The notes beneath the pieces were generated by a model that saw only the letters and a program-made list of their open reading frames with translations, had not been told where the DNA came from and ran no database searches. Of a stretch of 64,000 nt of DNA, positions 26,985 through 34,502 are shown piece after piece. Within the stretch, counting starts at the first letter, position 1, and each line of letters begins with the position of its first letter. Where the stretch lies: positions 35,135 through 99,134 of the forward strand of contig CAJMRT010000003.1 of NCBI GenBank assembly GCA_905215855.1, written 5' to 3'. Source of the stretch: an uncultured bacterium (GTDB lineage: Bacteria > Bacillota > Clostridia > Oscillospirales > Acutalibacteraceae). The position numbers were made by a program, and so were the translations under genes.

Positions 26985-27841
26985 AAAAGACTTGACACCG
27001 CCTCCGTAATTTTTCTTGCAACATACGGGTTGTTCATTGTGTAGAGGTGGATACCGTCAACACCGTGTGCGATAAGGTCAACAATCTGGTCAACCGCATA
27101 TGCAATGCCTGCGTCACGCAAAGCCTCGGGCCTTGTATCATACTTCTGCATAATCTTTGCAAATTTTGCAGGAAGGCTTGCACCGCACATCGAAACCATT
27201 CTTTCAATCTGACTTTTGCTTGTTACAGGCATAATACCTGCCTCAATCGGAACATTCACGCCTGCAATCTTCGCTCTTTCAAGAAAACGATAGTAAACGG
27301 AGTTGTCAAAGAAAAGCTGTGAAATAAGGTGGCTTGCACCCGACTCAACCTTTTTGCGAAGGTTGTGAATGTCCTCAACCTCATCGGCTGCCTCGCTGTG
27401 AACCTCGGGATAACAAGCGCCGGCAAGGTCAAAATCACCCTGTGACGCAATGTATCTGCACAAATCGCTTGCATAAGTGAAATCCTTCTGCGGTTCAACA
27501 CCTTCAACCCTGTCACCACGGAGTGCAAGAATATTCTCAATGCCGTTCTCCTTAAAGAGCGCAAGGTTGCGGTCAATATCAGCCTTTGTGCTGTTAATGC
27601 AGGTGAGGTGTGCCACGGATTCAACTCCGAAATCTCTCTTGATTTTTGATGCGATTTCGCAGGTGCGATTTTTTGAGCCGTTACCGCCTGCACCGTATGT
27701 TACGCTGATAAAATCAGGCTTTAAAGCCGAAATTTCTTCAAGCTTGCCGTAAACCGATTCAATCGGAGAGGTCTTTTTAGGCGGAAATACTTCAAAAGAA
27801 AAAACTGTTTTTCCGCTGTTAAATAAATTGCTTATTTTCAT
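26981..27841 (-). CDS. metF: Methylenetetrahydrofolate reductase
   Basis: This 286-residue TIM-barrel flavoprotein reduces 5,10-methylenetetrahydrofolate to 5-methyltetrahydrofolate, the methyl donor for the MetH encoded downstream. Family marks are FSFEVFPPKK with the catalytic Glu near residue 18, FISVTYGAGGNG, VAHLTCINST, ILALRGDR, GACYPEVH and LISQLFFDNSVYYRFLE. Length is typical of bacterial MetF. GAGGTG lies about eight bases upstream. It is the first gene of the operon, with a good promoter at 27881-27909. No S-box or cobalamin riboswitch is seen in the short leader. Confidence 0.96.
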   Translation of the reverse strand: MKISNLFNSGKTVFSFEVFPPKKTSPIESVYGKLEEISALKPDFISVTYGAGGNGSKNRTCEIASKIKRDFGVESVAHLTCINSTKADIDRNLALFKENGIENILALRGDRVEGVEPQKDFTYASDLCRYIASQGDFDLAGACYPEVHSEAADEVEDIHNLRKKVESGASHLISQLFFDNSVYYRFLERAKIAGVNVPIEAGIMPVTSKSQIERMVSMCGASLPAKFAKIMQKYDTRPEALRDAGIAYAVDQIVDLIAHGVDGIHLYTMNNPYVARKITEAVSSLL

Positions 27842-27880
27842 ATATAAACACCTCGGTAATGGTTTTGTTAAACTTGATTA

Positions 27881-27909
27881 ATTATAGCATAAATGATTTT
27901 TGCATACAA
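27881..27909 (-). promoter_or_regulatory. Promoter of the metF-metH operon
   Basis: On the minus strand TTGTAT (27904-27909) and TATAAT (27881-27886), extended by TGC, are 17 bases apart. The leader is only about 35 nt, too short for a known methionine riboswitch. The remainder up to 28050 is AT-rich, with nothing recognisable. Confidence 0.78.
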
Positions 27910-28051
27910 TACTGTTTTGGTGGGTTTTGTCGTTTAAGGCTATCATTTTTTTGGAGGTTTGGGTATAAGCGAAAATTATATCAAAGAGTTTTATAATAAT
28001 TATAATTTTGTTAACAAACAGAGTATACATTTACTTTCATAATAAAACAAA

Positions 28052-28089
28052 AATTGCATCAATGCCGTATTCGGGCATCTGATGCAATT
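28052..28089 (-). terminator. Intrinsic terminator after mgtE
   Basis: The stem AATTGCATCA/TGATGCAATT has a second inner stem ATGCC/GGGCAT and is followed by TTTTTGTTTT on the minus strand. It lies about 80 bases past the mgtE stop, after a repeat. Confidence 0.85.
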
Positions 28090-28107
28090 CCTTTATCCGA
28101 GTATCTT

Positions 28108-28167
28108 CTCGAATAGATAGCGGTGGCACACCACCGACCTCAATTTTCAACTTTCAATTTAAAAAAA
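28108..28167. repeat. Palindrome plus heptad tract after mgtE
   Basis: AGCGGTGG-caca-CCACCG (28119-28137) is followed by CAATTTTCAACTTTCAATTT (28141-28160), ending at the mgtE stop codon. The same heptad tract follows rlmB, the FHA-RodA gene and the DUF1275 gene. Confidence 0.65.
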
Positions 28168-29538
28168 TCACAACTGCAAAACTAACTTTGCAACGCCGAA
28201 ATAGATAAGCAATGATAGCGAGTCGCAGACTGTTGAAATGAGCGGATTCGCCATAACGGCAGGGTCAAAGCCCCCCCTGCTTGCCAAAAGAGGCAAGCTG
28301 CTGCCGACAAGCTTTGCCATAATAATTGTGCCGACAAGCGTAAGCGAAATTACAAGGGCAATCATAAACGCGTTTTCCTGACCGTTGAGGTCAAACAAAA
28401 GCAGCTTTACAAAGTTTGCCGCCGCAAGCGTAATACCACAGAGGATTGACACCCTAAATTCTTTCCACAACACAAGAAAAATGCTTTTGAACTGAATTTC
28501 GCCGAGCGACAACGCACGGATTACCGAAACCGATGCCTGAGAACCTGCGTTACCGCCCGAACCCGTAATCATCGGGATAAACGATGAGAGAATCAGCACA
28601 TTTGCAAGCACAGCCTCAAATGATGAGATAATCGCACTTGTAAAGGTTGCCGAAAGCATAAGTATGAGCAGCCACGGCGCTCTTTTTCTGTACAGTCCGA
28701 AAACGCTTGTTTTCATATACGGTTTGTCAGACGGCAATACGGCTGCCATCTTTTCAATATCTTCGGTAGCCTCTTCCTGAATGACATCAATAGCATCGTC
28801 GATTGTTACAATACCGACAAGTCGGTTTTCGTTATCGACGACCGGAAGAGCAAGAAAGTTATAGTTTGAGAACATCTGAGCAACCTGCTCCTGGTCGTCA
28901 AGAGTAGTTACCGAGATAACATTTTCCTCCATAATCGACTTTACAAGCTCGTCATCCTCAGCAAGCAAAAGGTCTTTTACGGTGGTGATACCGATAAGCT
29001 TGTTGTTGGCATCGGTCACATAGCAAGTGTAGATTGTTTCCTTGTCAACACCTGTTCTTCTGATTCTTTTAATAGCCATTTCTGCCGTCATATCGGGACG
29101 AAGCACAATGAACTCGGTTGTCATAATCGAGCCTGCACTGTCCTCTGGATACTTTAAAAGCTCGTTAATCTGCTTTCTCATATCCTTGTCGGCCTGTCTT
29201 AAAATACGCTTTACAACATTGGCAGGCATTTCCTCGATAAGGTCAACGGCGTCATCGACAAATAACTCATCGACTACTTCTTTCAGTTCGCTGTCGCTGA
29301 AGCCGTGGATAAGGAATTCCTGAGTTTCGTCATCCATTTCGACAAATGTTTCCGCCGCAAGCTCTTTTGGCAGAATACGAAACAGAATCGGCATTTTTTC
29401 ATCCTGTAGGTTTTCAAAAACCGCCGCAATGTCATACGGTTTCATCGTAACCAGAATGTCACGCAAGGTGCTGAACTTTTTGTCATCAAGCAGCACTTTG
29501 ATAGTTTCAGTAAGGGTTACATTAACCTGTTCCATCAT
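28168..29538 (-). CDS. mgtE: MgtE family magnesium transporter
   Basis: This 456-residue protein matches MgtE, a Mg2+ channel gated by cytoplasmic Mg2+. Residues about 15-130 form the superhelical N domain (LRDILVTMKPYDIAAVFENL, GFSDSELKEVVDELFVDDAVDLIEEMPA). Two CBS domains lie at about 135-255 (MTTEFIVLRPDMTAEMAIKRI, VVDNENRLVGIVTIDDAID), and five membrane spans at about 285-456 include the conserved pore-helix segment PMITGSGGNAGSQA. A strong promoter lies 220 bases upstream, leaving a long structured leader with a terminator-like hairpin, which points to control by attenuation, probably by Mg2+. Confidence 0.96.
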   Translation of the reverse strand: MMEQVNVTLTETIKVLLDDKKFSTLRDILVTMKPYDIAAVFENLQDEKMPILFRILPKELAAETFVEMDDETQEFLIHGFSDSELKEVVDELFVDDAVDLIEEMPANVVKRILRQADKDMRKQINELLKYPEDSAGSIMTTEFIVLRPDMTAEMAIKRIRRTGVDKETIYTCYVTDANNKLIGITTVKDLLLAEDDELVKSIMEENVISVTTLDDQEQVAQMFSNYNFLALPVVDNENRLVGIVTIDDAIDVIQEEATEDIEKMAAVLPSDKPYMKTSVFGLYRKRAPWLLILMLSATFTSAIISSFEAVLANVLILSSFIPMITGSGGNAGSQASVSVIRALSLGEIQFKSIFLVLWKEFRVSILCGITLAAANFVKLLLFDLNGQENAFMIALVISLTLVGTIIMAKLVGSSLPLLASRGGFDPAVMANPLISTVCDSLSLLIYFGVAKLVLQL

Positions 29539-29797
29539 CTTTTCCTCCTTTTTAATTCAATTGGAAGTAAAGACGGTGTCACCCTAAGTATTAAATTAAA
29601 TCAATTCAAATCAAAATAAAAATACAAAGCAAAATCAATAAAACAAAATGAACGCACAAGCGCACATTTTGCTGCAACTTCGCCCGGGTACAGCGCCTTT
29701 ATTACCGTCTGCGTCCATTAAGTTTTCACCTCATTCGCATAAAATTCGGGCAAAGCCCATATATATCTATTTTATTCTTTTTTGTGTGCTATGTCAA
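29539..29797 (-). promoter_or_regulatory. mgtE promoter and structured leader (candidate Mg2+-type riboswitch with terminator)
   Basis: On the minus strand TTGACA (29792-29797) and TAAAAT (29769-29774) are exactly 17 bases apart. The predicted start near 29762 gives a leader of about 220 nt. In it are a GGGCTTTGCCC hairpin, AATGAGGTGA, GGACGCAGACGG, GGCGCTGTACCCGGGCG and GTTGCAGC, where GCTG can pair with CAGC around the CCCGGG. Next comes a stem CAAAATGTGCGC/GCGTTCATTTTG (29645-29673) with T-rich sequence after it, a likely intrinsic terminator. The layout resembles an M-box (ykoK) riboswitch and AGGTGA plus GCTG...CCC are reminiscent of it, but the core does not match the consensus well, so the class is left open. 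Confidence 0.6.
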
Positions 29798-29882
29798 CGG
29801 ATTTACACATTAAAAATGCACTTTTCAAATATTTTACAAGCAGCTTACAATCAGCTTTTTACACCGCATTATTTAATATTCC

Positions 29883-29911
29883 TTGCATTTTGCGCGCTAT
29901 CAATGTATAAT
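29883..29911 (+). promoter_or_regulatory. Promoter of the small membrane protein gene
   Basis: TTGCAT (29883-29888) and TATAAT (29906-29911) are 17 bases apart. The leader is about 35 nt. It is divergent from the mgtE promoter. Confidence 0.75.
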
Positions 29912-29951
29912 TGGTACTGTAATAAAAACAAATGATAGGAGTTTGCCCATT

Positions 29952-30599
29952 ATGTCAGATATGGTAAAAAAATATGTCCCTTATGCGGTGATAATTTTCG
30001 TTGTTTATATGCTTTTGCCGCTTGTTTTTCTTCCTGCGGCAATGCAGAAGTTCTCACCTATTGCCTATGATTGTGTGTTCCCCCTTACAGCAATCGGATG
30101 TGCGGCTCATTACTGTTCAAAGTACGGACTTGACTTTCTCTTTGCACTCATTGCACCGATTATTTATCTTCCGAGTATGCTCATTTACAACGGCGGATTT
30201 TCTTCAAGCACACTTTCAACAAACCTTATTCTTCTCGTTGTTTATCTTGTTGCAGGAATCTTCGGACTTTTCCTCGGTGACCTTGCATTCGGTGACAAGC
30301 GCCGTCAGAAAGAAAAGGCTGAACAGGAAGAAACAGAGGAGATGCTTCTTGAGGCAAGACGCCGTGAGAAGAAAGAGCTTGAAACTATGACAAAATCAAG
30401 CAGAAAACCCGAAAGAAATCCTCACAAACAGGAACGCAAACCGTCAAAGCCTGCACGCAGACCTGCTCCCGCACCGCAGAGAACAGTCAAAGACGATACC
30501 GATGACTTTGACTACGATAAGTACCTTTCTGACATCGACAGAAAGCAAGACCCGAACGAAAGCGAAATTGACGATATTCTCAACGAATACGGTCACTAA
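29952..30599 (+). CDS. Uncharacterised membrane protein with charged C-terminal tail
   Basis: This 215-residue protein has four hydrophobic segments in residues 8-110. A long, strongly charged tail follows, first basic (KSSRKPERNPHKQERKPSKPARRP) and then acidic (DDTDDFDYDKYLSDIDRKQDPNESEIDDILNEYGH). I do not recognise the family. The tail looks cytoplasmic and may bind a partner; that is inference. The start at 29952 has AGGAG ten bases upstream; in-frame codons further upstream overlap the promoter. It is monocistronic, with its own promoter and a perfect terminator. Confidence 0.7.
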   Translation: MSDMVKKYVPYAVIIFVVYMLLPLVFLPAAMQKFSPIAYDCVFPLTAIGCAAHYCSKYGLDFLFALIAPIIYLPSMLIYNGGFSSSTLSTNLILLVVYLVAGIFGLFLGDLAFGDKRRQKEKAEQEETEEMLLEARRREKKELETMTKSSRKPERNPHKQERKPSKPARRPAPAPQRTVKDDTDDFDYDKYLSDIDRKQDPNESEIDDILNEYGH

Positions 30600-30630
30600 T
30601 CCAAACGACAATAAATTAAAATGTAAAATT

Positions 30631-30684
30631 AAAGTCGGAAAGACAGACTGCATATGCAGGTAAATGTCTTTCCGACTTTTTGTT
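30631..30684. terminator. Bidirectional intrinsic terminator
   Basis: A perfect 15-bp stem (30631-30645 with 30665-30679) encloses an inner CTGCATATGCAG palindrome. TTTTTG follows on the plus strand, and a T-rich tail is present on the minus strand. It separates the small membrane protein gene from the dockerin cluster. Confidence 0.92.
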
Positions 30685-30709
30685 TGTGTATTATCTGACA
30701 GTTCGGATT

Positions 30710-31591
30710 TTAGCTGTATGCTTCCACAATATATTTCTGAACAAGTGTGGCGTCAAGAATATTGATAACGCCGTCATTATTTACATCGGACACATATATG
30801 CCGAAGTCATCAAGTGCGGCAGCTCCGAGTATATATTTTTGAATCTCGGTAACATCCATAATATTAACCCACCAGTCGCCGTTTGCGTTGCCCATGGTCA
30901 GCTTATCAATATAGGTACCTGTTGTACCACCGCCACCGCCCGACGCTGTATCGGTTTCATATCCATAGCTTGTGGCATAGACCGTATCATGTCCTAGCTT
31001 GCGGCTGAGGTAAAATTCAACATATCCGTCCTTGTTCGGAGCACAGGCTGTCATAAAGCCGCCGCTCTCAATTATGAGATATGAATAATAGGTAACCTTG
31101 CCGGAACGCTGAGTTTTGTAGTTGAACTCCCATTTGCCGTTGTAGCTGTCCCTCTTGGTAGTGCCTTTTTCCGAAAAGGTCTTAGGGTCGAGGTCATGGA
31201 GCTTTACTCTGACTTTTACATATTTTCCCGAAAGGTCTGTTCTGAACAGATTTCTGTATGACGAACTTCCGCCGCCACCGCCGTTAGTTAAATAAATGAC
31301 ATTGTATTTATCGGTTTTTGAAAAGTTATAAGCTTTTACCTTGTTCACAAGCGGCACAAAATCTATCTTTGTAAGTCCGCCTTTTTCTTTTCTGAATTCC
31401 GCATAAACACTGTCGTTGGAATCAAGATTAAATGCAGTTGCCCCAAGCTGACCGTCCGCAAGTGTAAAGGATTTTCCGACATCTGTAACAGCCTTAACCT
31501 TTACAGCTGAATTTGCCGTAACAACAGATGTTAATGCCAGCACACCGCAAAGTGCCGTTGCGGTAATTTTTTTGATAATATTTTTCTTCAT
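30710..31591 (-). CDS. Secreted type I dockerin protein (third of tandem set)
   Basis: This protein of about 293 residues has a signal peptide (MKKNIIKKITATALCGVL, cut near residue 27). A beta-rich middle (about 30-225) includes YVKVRVKLHDL and KDGYVEFYLSRKLGHDT, also present in the two paralogues. A Gly-rich joint follows, then a C-terminal type I dockerin with two Ca2+-binding repeats (GNANGDWWVNIMDVTEIQKYI and SDVNNDGVINILDATLVQKYI). The dockerin should dock onto a cohesin on the cell surface or on a scaffoldin. The middle domain is not recognised and no catalytic motif is seen. Two Gly-rich inserts (GGGGGSS, GGGGG) are unique to this copy. The start is set by GGGAGAG seven bases upstream. 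Confidence 0.82.
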   Translation of the reverse strand: MKKNIIKKITATALCGVLALTSVVTANSAVKVKAVTDVGKSFTLADGQLGATAFNLDSNDSVYAEFRKEKGGLTKIDFVPLVNKVKAYNFSKTDKYNVIYLTNGGGGGSSSYRNLFRTDLSGKYVKVRVKLHDLDPKTFSEKGTTKRDSYNGKWEFNYKTQRSGKVTYYSYLIIESGGFMTACAPNKDGYVEFYLSRKLGHDTVYATSYGYETDTASGGGGGTTGTYIDKLTMGNANGDWWVNIMDVTEIQKYILGAAALDDFGIYVSDVNNDGVINILDATLVQKYIVEAYS

Positions 31592-31615
31592 TGTTCTCTC
31601 CCTATAAATCAAGAT

Positions 31616-32530
31616 TTATGATTTGTCGCTTACAATATATTTTTGAATAAGAGTTGCGTCAACAACATTGATTTTACCGTCATGGTTTACATCGCTGTTA
31701 AAAAGCTGAGTCTTGCCGAATTTTACAATACCTACAACATATTTCTGAACAGATGTTGCATCTACAACCGTAATGTTTCCGTCTGGATATGCATCACCGC
31801 AAGTCAGGCAGTTCAATTTGCCACCAATCGTTGTTTTACACTCTGCGCCGTTTTTAAGTCTGCAATATTTATAAGCCATAAGGCCCGTATCCTCGCCAAG
31901 CTGTCTTGAAATATAAAACTCCGCATAGCCGTTCTTATCAGGGACAAAAGATGTTACCGCACCTCCGCTGACAAAATATGCGCCCGAGGTTGCATAGCAA
32001 GGTTTGCCGCTGCTGTCTGTACCGAAATCCTCATATGTAAAGTCAAAATTCTTGTATGTGCCATCGCTGAGTTTTCCGGTCATTGTGCCATCATCATTAA
32101 AGCCATCAGGAAAATAGTCGGAGAGTTTAATCCTTATCTTAACATATTCTCCGCCTGTTGAATCATAATTGAATTTCATACCCGTATCACCAAAATAACG
32201 ATTATCCGCTGTTATCATATGGCGAGTAAATTCCTGATTTTTCGGGAGATTTACAAACTTCGGTGCATCAATACAGTCCTTAAACATCACGCTGTACTTT
32301 TGATAATCCGTTGATATGAACATTGCCCCGAAATTCTTTGCCGTATTTTCGGTATATCCCGTTGTTGTAACAAAAAGCTGATTGTTTGAAATTTTCTGCG
32401 TTGTACCTGTAACTTCAAAGTCCTTGCGATCTTCATACTCGCTTACCGCACCTGTCGTAAGAACCGAACCGACGGTAAGCACACCGCAAAGTGCCGTTGC
32501 GGTAATTTTTTTGATAATATTTTTCTTCAT
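31616..32530 (-). CDS. Secreted type I dockerin protein (second of tandem set)
   Basis: This protein of about 304 residues has the same signal peptide as its downstream neighbour (identical through the first 20 residues). The middle domain (about 40-235) shares with the upstream copy RQDFEVTGTTQKISNNQLFVTTTGYT-like, YVKIRIKLSDYF and VTSFVPDKNGYAEFYISRQLGED. The C-terminal dockerin repeats are PDGNITVVDATSVQKYVVG and SDVNHDGKINVVDATLIQKYI. The 24-base gap to the next start, the ribosome site and the flanking coding ends are nearly identical at the DNA level to the next junction, so the genes arose by recent tandem duplication. Role: probably a surface-docked protein; ligand unknown. Confidence 0.82.
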   Translation of the reverse strand: MKKNIIKKITATALCGVLTVGSVLTTGAVSEYEDRKDFEVTGTTQKISNNQLFVTTTGYTENTAKNFGAMFISTDYQKYSVMFKDCIDAPKFVNLPKNQEFTRHMITADNRYFGDTGMKFNYDSTGGEYVKIRIKLSDYFPDGFNDDGTMTGKLSDGTYKNFDFTYEDFGTDSSGKPCYATSGAYFVSGGAVTSFVPDKNGYAEFYISRQLGEDTGLMAYKYCRLKNGAECKTTIGGKLNCLTCGDAYPDGNITVVDATSVQKYVVGIVKFGKTQLFNSDVNHDGKINVVDATLIQKYIVSDKS

Positions 32531-32554
32531 TGTTCTCTCCCTATAAATCAAGAT

Positions 32555-33472
32555 TTATGATTTGTCGCTTACAATATATTTTTGAATAAGAGTTGCGTCA
32601 ACAACATTGACAGCACCGTCCGAATTCACATCACCGTTAAAAAGCTGAAGCTTACTCAATTTATTTTCATTTACAACATACTTTTGAATTGCGGTTGCAT
32701 CAGATACGGAAACCATCTCGTCGTCGTCTGTATTGCCGCAGATAAAGTTACTCAGCAAAGCACTTGTTACGCCTTCATCACCCAACACACCGTTTTTCAG
32801 TACGCTTTCACAGGTTATCATTAACTCTACATCATCACCGATATTTCTTGAAACATAGATTTCCGCATAACCGTTTTTATCGGGTACAAACGAAGTAATC
32901 GCTCCGCCGCTGTGTGCATACGCACCCGATGATTCGTACAACAGCATACCTCTGTTGTCCTTTCCGTAATCATAGTAATTATAATCGTAAGTTCTTAACA
33001 CACCGTTGTTCAGCGGTGCTGTAAAAGTACCGTCAGAATTGAAATACCCATTAAAATCAGACAGTTTCACTTTCACCTTGACATATTTTCCGCCTGTTGT
33101 GTCAAATGTATGACAGGCAAAACTATTTCCGAAACCGTAGTTGTATTCATTTGCCATAAATCTTGAAAACTTCCTACCCTTAGGCAGCTGTATATATCTC
33201 GGATATTTCTCACAGCTTTTAAACTTCAATTTAAATTCGTTTTCCTGTTCGTCCTTGAATAAAACGCCGTACAGTCTTGAGGTTTTGCTCGTGTAACCTG
33301 TAGTTGTTACGAACAGCTGATTATTATTTATCTGCTGTGTTTCGCCTGTAACCTCAAACCTCTCCTGAGATTTTTCGACACTTTTCGGGGCAGCACTTAC
33401 AGCAAATGCCGAGCCTGCCGCAAGCACACCGCAAAGTGCCGTTGCGGTGATTTTTTTGATTACATTTTTCAT
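32555..33472 (-). CDS. Secreted type I dockerin protein (first of tandem set)
   Basis: This protein of about 305 residues has a signal peptide ending near AVSAAPKS (about residue 29). The middle domain has FEVTGETQQINNNQLFVTTTGYT, YVKVKVKLSDF and ITSFVPDKNGYAEIYVSRNIGDD. The dockerin has TDDDEMVSVSDATAIQKYVV and GDVNSDGAVNVVDATLIQKYIV. In the first repeat the usual Asn/Asp-Gly loop is altered (DDDEM), so calcium binding there may be weak. GGAGGG lies nine bases upstream of the ATG. It is the first gene after the promoter at 33527-33555 and probably heads a three-gene operon. An Fe-S, protease or glycosidase motif was looked for and not found. Confidence 0.82.
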   Translation of the reverse strand: MKNVIKKITATALCGVLAAGSAFAVSAAPKSVEKSQERFEVTGETQQINNNQLFVTTTGYTSKTSRLYGVLFKDEQENEFKLKFKSCEKYPRYIQLPKGRKFSRFMANEYNYGFGNSFACHTFDTTGGKYVKVKVKLSDFNGYFNSDGTFTAPLNNGVLRTYDYNYYDYGKDNRGMLLYESSGAYAHSGGAITSFVPDKNGYAEIYVSRNIGDDVELMITCESVLKNGVLGDEGVTSALLSNFICGNTDDDEMVSVSDATAIQKYVVNENKLSKLQLFNGDVNSDGAVNVVDATLIQKYIVSDKS

Positions 33473-33526
33473 TGTTTTACCCTCCGTATTTGCAGACATT
33501 ACCGCAAATTTGTTCATACTTGTTTG

Positions 33527-33555
33527 AGTTTATCAATATATTATCCTTAAGTCAA
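33527..33555 (-). promoter_or_regulatory. Promoter of the dockerin operon
   Basis: On the minus strand TTGACT (33550-33555) and TAAACT (33527-33532) are 17 bases apart. The leader is about 45-50 nt, with no recognised structure. Confidence 0.68.
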
Positions 33556-33675
33556 TAGCCGCAAATAAAATTTGGCATATACGGCAATATATGCGTATTT
33601 TTCCCAATGTTAATTATTACAAATGACAGACAAAATACTCGGAAATTTCTGTTTTTAACACATTAGTTTTTAACA

Positions 33676-33706
33676 AAAAAAACAGACTGTACCGTAATAC
33701 AGTCTG
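33676..33706 (-). terminator. Intrinsic terminator after the pilus/sortase operon
   Basis: A perfect 9-bp stem (33683-33691 with 33698-33706) is followed by TTTTTTTTG on the minus strand, just past the sortase stop. It isolates the dockerin operon from the sortase genes. Confidence 0.93.
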
Positions 33707-33713
33707 CTGTAAA

Positions 33714-34502
33714 TTATGACGCACGCTCACAGATTACATAGTAACGGTCAAAACCACCGTTTCCGTCACTTATGCAGGTGAACATTGTGAGCAAATCTTT
33801 GCCATTTTTAATATAGCAATCTTCCGATTCATTTGGCTTATTCACCTTTGTTTCAACAACTTTGTAATCTATGGTGTCCCAATAATTTGTGATTGACACC
33901 TTATCGCCCATTTTCAGATTACGCAGATTATCAAAGAAAATTCTTCCGACATATCCCGTGTGACCTGCAAGAACAGTGTTCGTATTATTGCCACCAATCG
34001 GCAATGAGGTTGCACTCATATGTGCCGCACCGTAACTCATATTAGCACTGTTAGCACCGAGATAAATCGGCAGTCGCATACCGATTGTTTTGGCAGAAAC
34101 ATATCCGTAAATACCGTCACTTATGCCGTAGTTGCTGAGATTTATCGCAGCCTGAGAGTAAGTATCGTTGCGGAACAGTTCATACTGACTGCTTTCAAGC
34201 TTTTTATTGTAGGCAACGCTGTCCTTAAAAAGTCGGTCAAGGTCAACTTTAAACACAACAGGCTGTTTTGAAGTACGCTTGCCGTCCTTGTCAACCTTGT
34301 ATCCCTCTTTGTCAACCTTTCCGTCCCTGACGGCTTCTTCAAAAGAGCCATCCTCAACCTCTTCAACACGAATATCAAAGCTATCGGCCTCACCGTTTGA
34401 AATTTGTGTTCCCACAAAATTTGATATGGGAGGAAATGCCACAAGACCTATTCCGACAACAAGCATAACGATTGCAACAACTGTCAGTATCTTTTTAAGC
34501 AT
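33714..34502 (-). CDS. Sortase (second, atypical)
   Basis: This protein of about 262 residues has an N-terminal membrane anchor (LKKILTVVAIVMLVVGIGLVAF) and a sortase domain. The likely catalytic residues are His about 181 (LAGHTG), Cys about 243 (LLTMFTC) and Arg about 253 (GGFDRYYVI). The TLPIGGNNTNTVLAGHTGYVGRIFFDNLRNLKMGD segment resembles pilus sortases, but the Cys is followed by ISDGNGG instead of the class C TPYGxNxHR, and there is no C-terminal membrane span. It may attach the finished pilus to the wall or act on a special substrate. Start choice is uncertain (34502, 34508 or 34523), because the start lies inside the previous gene with only a G-rich site. It is the last gene of the pilus operon. 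Confidence 0.85.
   Translation of the reverse strand: MLKKILTVVAIVMLVVGIGLVAFPPISNFVGTQISNGEADSFDIRVEEVEDGSFEEAVRDGKVDKEGYKVDKDGKRTSKQPVVFKVDLDRLFKDSVAYNKKLESSQYELFRNDTYSQAAINLSNYGISDGIYGYVSAKTIGMRLPIYLGANSANMSYGAAHMSATSLPIGGNNTNTVLAGHTGYVGRIFFDNLRNLKMGDKVSITNYWDTIDYKVVETKVNKPNESEDCYIKNGKDLLTMFTCISDGNGGFDRYYVICERAS

Noticed and set aside
27842..28050. S-adenosylmethionine or cobalamin riboswitch before metF
   Set aside because: The promoter leaves a leader of about 35 nt, too short, and no consensus words of either class were seen.
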